From: Microcella alkalica
GTDB taxonomy: Bacteria; Actinomycetota; Actinomycetes; Actinomycetales; Microbacteriaceae
Length of the DNA: 64,000 nt
Direction: 5' to 3'
Assembly (NCBI RefSeq): GCF_014137945.1
Contig: NZ_JACGWX010000004.1
Coordinates: 124,001 to 188,000, forward strand
Shown: piece by piece, positions 61,814-64,000 of the stretch
How the letters are laid out: every line of letters starts with the position of its first letter
How positions within the stretch are numbered: position 1 is the stretch's first letter
The notes under the pieces: generated by a model
What the model was told of the DNA's origin: nothing
Seen by the model: only the letters and a program-made list of their open reading frames with translations
Databases searched by the model: none
Made by a program: the position numbers and the translations under genes

Positions 61814-63523
61814 ATGATCACGACTCCCAGCGGCACGCCGAGCGCTCCTCGCGCCCGGCGCCGCATCATCCCCGCGGTCGCGGGGGCGGCCGCACTGACC
61901 CTGCTCGTCTCCGCCTGCGGCGGAGCGACTCAGACCGGCACGAACTCCGGCGACGAGCTGCGGAACGCCGGCGTCATCGTCCACCACCAGAACGGCGAGC
62001 CGCGAAGCCTCGACCCCGCGCGCACCGAGCAGGGCGAGAAAGGCGAGGCCTTCATCGACAACGTCTACGAGCGACTCGTCGACGTCGGCCCGGACGGCCC
62101 CGATCTGATCCCGTCGCTCGCGACCGAGGTCCCCACGGTGGAGAACGGGCTCGTCACCGAGGACCGACTCACCTACACGTTCCCCCTCCGCGAGGGGGTC
62201 GTCTTCCATGACGGCACCGAGTTCACCGCCGACGACGTCGTCTACTCGTGGGAGCGCGTCATGACGATGAACCTGCCCGAGGGGCAGGCGTCCGTGCTGG
62301 TCGACTCGGTGGAGTCCCTGCGGGCGGTCGACGAATTCACGTTCGAGGTGACGATCCAGGAGCCGGACGCCTCCTTCCTCTACTCGGTCGTGCTCAACAC
62401 GGTCGCTTCGGTCGTCAGCCCCGACGCCGTGGAGTCCAACGGCGGCGTCGAGGCCGACGCTCCGAACGAGTGGATGGACGCCAACATGGTCGGGACGGGC
62501 CCCTACCGCTTCGGCGAGTGGAACCGGGGCCAGTCGCTCACGATGGTCATCAACGAGGACTACTGGGGCGAGCCGGCCAAGGCCGAGGTGCGGTGGGACA
62601 TCACGCCGGAGGAGAGCTCGCGCGTCATCGCTCTCCAGGCGGGCGACGCGGACATCATCGACATCTCGCCCTCCAACGTCGACGACCTGGACGGCGTCGA
62701 CGGAGTCTCGATCTCGGCGGAGGGGCTACTTCTCGAGCCCATCCACCTCGGGTTCAACATGCGCGCTGACGAGCTCCCATCGGGAGACACCATCCCATCG
62801 GACTTCTTCGCCGACAAGCGCATCCGACAGGCCTTCAGCCACGCCTTCGACTACGAGACGTACATCGCCTCTTTCCTCGACGGCTACGGAGCCCGCTACA
62901 GCGCCTACATCCCGCAGGGTGTGTTCGGCTACGACGAGACCGCCCCGGTGTACGAGTACGACCTCGAGCGCGCGGCGGAGCTCATGGAGGAGACCACGTA
63001 TTGGGATGAGGGATTCACAGTCTCCGTGCTTGTGCAGGCCGGCGAGCCGGAGTTCGAGGGCGTCGCGCTCCTCATGAAGGACGGCATCGAGAAGGTAAAC
63101 CCCAACTTTCGGGTCAACGTCGTCAACCAGGCAGAGACGCAGTTCGACGACAACCTCGGCGAGGACCCCGTTCCCTACGCGCTCTGGGTGAAGAACGCCG
63201 ATCCCGGCGCCGACCCTCATCAGTTCTTCGACCCCTACCAGCACCCAGACGGGGATTGGGGAGCCAAGCACGGGATGCGCGACGCATACGAGGATCCGGA
63301 CCTCATCGCCGAGCTCATCGACGCGGGGAAGTCGACGGTCGACCCGGACGAGCGCGCGGAGATCTACGCCGAGCTGCAGCGGATCCTGCACGATGACCCG
63401 ATGTGGGTCTACGCCGCTCAGGAGGGCCTCGCGTACCCCTACCGGTCGTGGCTTGACGGGTTCACCGTGAACCCGCTCTGGCGCGGACCGCACTATGAGT
63501 ACTACTCGAAGCCGACCGGCTGA
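61814..63523 (+). CDS. oligopeptide-type ABC transporter substrate-binding lipoprotein
   Basis: The 569-residue precursor has a basic N terminus, a hydrophobic core and a lipobox LVSAC (C35). A family 5 solute-binding domain follows (SLDPARTEQGEKGEAFIDNVYERLV, then YTFPLREGVVFHDGTEFTADDVVYSWERV). ATG 61814 with GAAGGTG upstream is chosen. In-frame GTG codons at 61799 and 61805 would add up to five residues. It lies last in the operon, after the ATPase genes. Solute unknown. Confidence 0.92.
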   Translation: MITTPSGTPSAPRARRRIIPAVAGAAALTLLVSACGGATQTGTNSGDELRNAGVIVHHQNGEPRSLDPARTEQGEKGEAFIDNVYERLVDVGPDGPDLIPSLATEVPTVENGLVTEDRLTYTFPLREGVVFHDGTEFTADDVVYSWERVMTMNLPEGQASVLVDSVESLRAVDEFTFEVTIQEPDASFLYSVVLNTVASVVSPDAVESNGGVEADAPNEWMDANMVGTGPYRFGEWNRGQSLTMVINEDYWGEPAKAEVRWDITPEESSRVIALQAGDADIIDISPSNVDDLDGVDGVSISAEGLLLEPIHLGFNMRADELPSGDTIPSDFFADKRIRQAFSHAFDYETYIASFLDGYGARYSAYIPQGVFGYDETAPVYEYDLERAAELMEETTYWDEGFTVSVLVQAGEPEFEGVALLMKDGIEKVNPNFRVNVVNQAETQFDDNLGEDPVPYALWVKNADPGADPHQFFDPYQHPDGDWGAKHGMRDAYEDPDLIAELIDAGKSTVDPDERAEIYAELQRILHDDPMWVYAAQEGLAYPYRSWLDGFTVNPLWRGPHYEYYSKPTG

Positions 63524-63544
63524 CCCGGTCTGGCACGCAGCAGG

Positions 63545-63587
63545 GGCGCGGCCACGCGGGGAGAGATCCTCACGGCGTGGCCGCGCC
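63545..63587 (+). terminator. terminator hairpin of the oligopeptide-type ABC operon
   Basis: A perfect 13-bp stem (GGCGCGGCCACGC) with a 17-nt loop begins 22 nt after the binding-protein stop. Confidence 0.75.
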
Positions 63588-63638
63588 GCCGCGAACCACG
63601 ACGCCGACGCTACGGTAGCGGGGGAAAGCGGGTGTGAT

Positions 63639-64000
63639 GTGTCCAAGCGAGTGACGATCGACGATGTGGCCAGGCTCGCCAAGGTGCACAAGGCCACGGT
63701 CTCCCGGGCGCTCAACGAGCAGACCGCGGATATGGTGCACGGCGCGACGGCCGAACGGGTGAGGCAGGCCGCCCGCGAGCTGGGCTACGTGCCGAACGCC
63801 ATGGCCCGCGCGCTGCGGGTGAACGTCTCCATGACGATCGGGATCGTGGTCCCCGACCTCATGAACCCGATCTTCCCGCCCATCGTCCGGGGCATCGAGA
63901 GAGTGCTGCAGCCGCGCGGGTACACCGTTCTCGTCGCCAACACCGACGGGCATGCCGATGTCGAGGCGGCCGCGATCGAGTCCCTCACGCGGCGCCGGGT
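63639..64000 (+). CDS. LacI-family transcriptional regulator, N-terminal part (cut by window edge)
   Basis: The first 120 residues show a LacI headpiece (VTIDDVARLAKVHKATVSRALN), the hinge helix region (PNAMARALR) and the start of the effector domain (TIGIVVPDLMNPIFPPIVRGIE). GTG 63639 is used, and GGGGGAAAG lies upstream. The protein continues beyond the window. It likely represses the ABC operon before it through the TGCAATCG sites at 57058 and 57236, which is an inference from position. Confidence 0.9.
   Translation, partial: MSKRVTIDDVARLAKVHKATVSRALNEQTADMVHGATAERVRQAARELGYVPNAMARALRVNVSMTIGIVVPDLMNPIFPPIVRGIERVLQPRGYTVLVANTDGHADVEAAAIESLTRRR

Overview
The window is a GC-rich actinobacterial chromosome segment, most likely from the family Microbacteriaceae. 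The evidence is the carD-ispDF-cysS-rlmB block next to an LpqE-like lipoprotein, the senX3-regX3/phoU pair, an orphan GlnR, ppk1 next to a MutT1-like Nudix/histidine phosphatase, a SigK/RskA pair, and many genes whose -10 element sits 6-7 nt before the start codon (leaderless mRNAs). No rRNA, tRNA or CRISPR array was found.

Layout. (1) 1-6.6 kb: a co-directional carbon-catabolic operon with an FGGY sugar kinase (cut by the left edge), a NagD-type phosphatase, TPP-dependent E1 alpha and beta, a stand-alone lipoyl domain, a class II ketose-bisphosphate aldolase, a catalytic-core-only E2 and a lipoate-ligase-like protein. (2) 6.6-9.9 kb: the converging glpD-glpK operon with a near-consensus promoter and a palindromic operator. 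(3) 10-14.6 kb: a conserved hypothetical gene, a gene-free stretch holding a long inverted repeat and a possible structured RNA, a cupredoxin lipoprotein, another lipoprotein, a small membrane protein, and sigK-rskA. (4) 14.6-16.1 kb: an IS30-family element inserted in the loop of a terminator hairpin. (5) 16.1-25.6 kb: pstSCAB with a PHO box, the Nudix phosphatase, ppk1, an MFS carrier and an aquaporin. (6) 25.6-27.6 kb: arsenic genes (ArsR-ArsC fusion, ArsC, extended ArsC) divergent from the aquaporin, with two matching operators. (7) 27.8-42.5 kb: core genes, namely glnR, small membrane proteins, nitrobindin-like, ygfZ, FUSC-like, methyltransferase, gpmA, crotonase, phoU/senX3-regX3, LpqE-like, carD, ispDF, cysS and rlmB. 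(8) 42.6-64 kb: an accessory catabolic region with a ketopantoate-reductase-like enzyme, a bicupin, a degenerate SDR, an MFS exporter, an amidohydrolase, a ribose-type ABC transporter, a VOC protein, an SDR, a creatinase-like M24 protein, an XRE-cupin regulator, a signal-less binding protein, a complete oligopeptide-type ABC transporter and the start of a LacI regulator.

How the parts work together. Phosphate control is coherent: SenX3-RegX3/PhoU would read PHO boxes in front of phoU and pstS, while Ppk1 and the Nudix phosphatase handle polyphosphate and nucleotides. The arsenic genes probably reduce arsenate and release arsenite through the aquaporin. The most novel-looking part is region 8: five promoters carry versions of one 17-bp operator (GTTCA-N7-TGAAC), which ties the scattered enzymes and the ribose-type transporter into one regulon of unknown substrate. 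Region 1 is a second candidate for an undescribed pathway, because its 2-oxo-acid-dehydrogenase-type complex is split into separate genes and joined to sugar kinase and aldolase steps.
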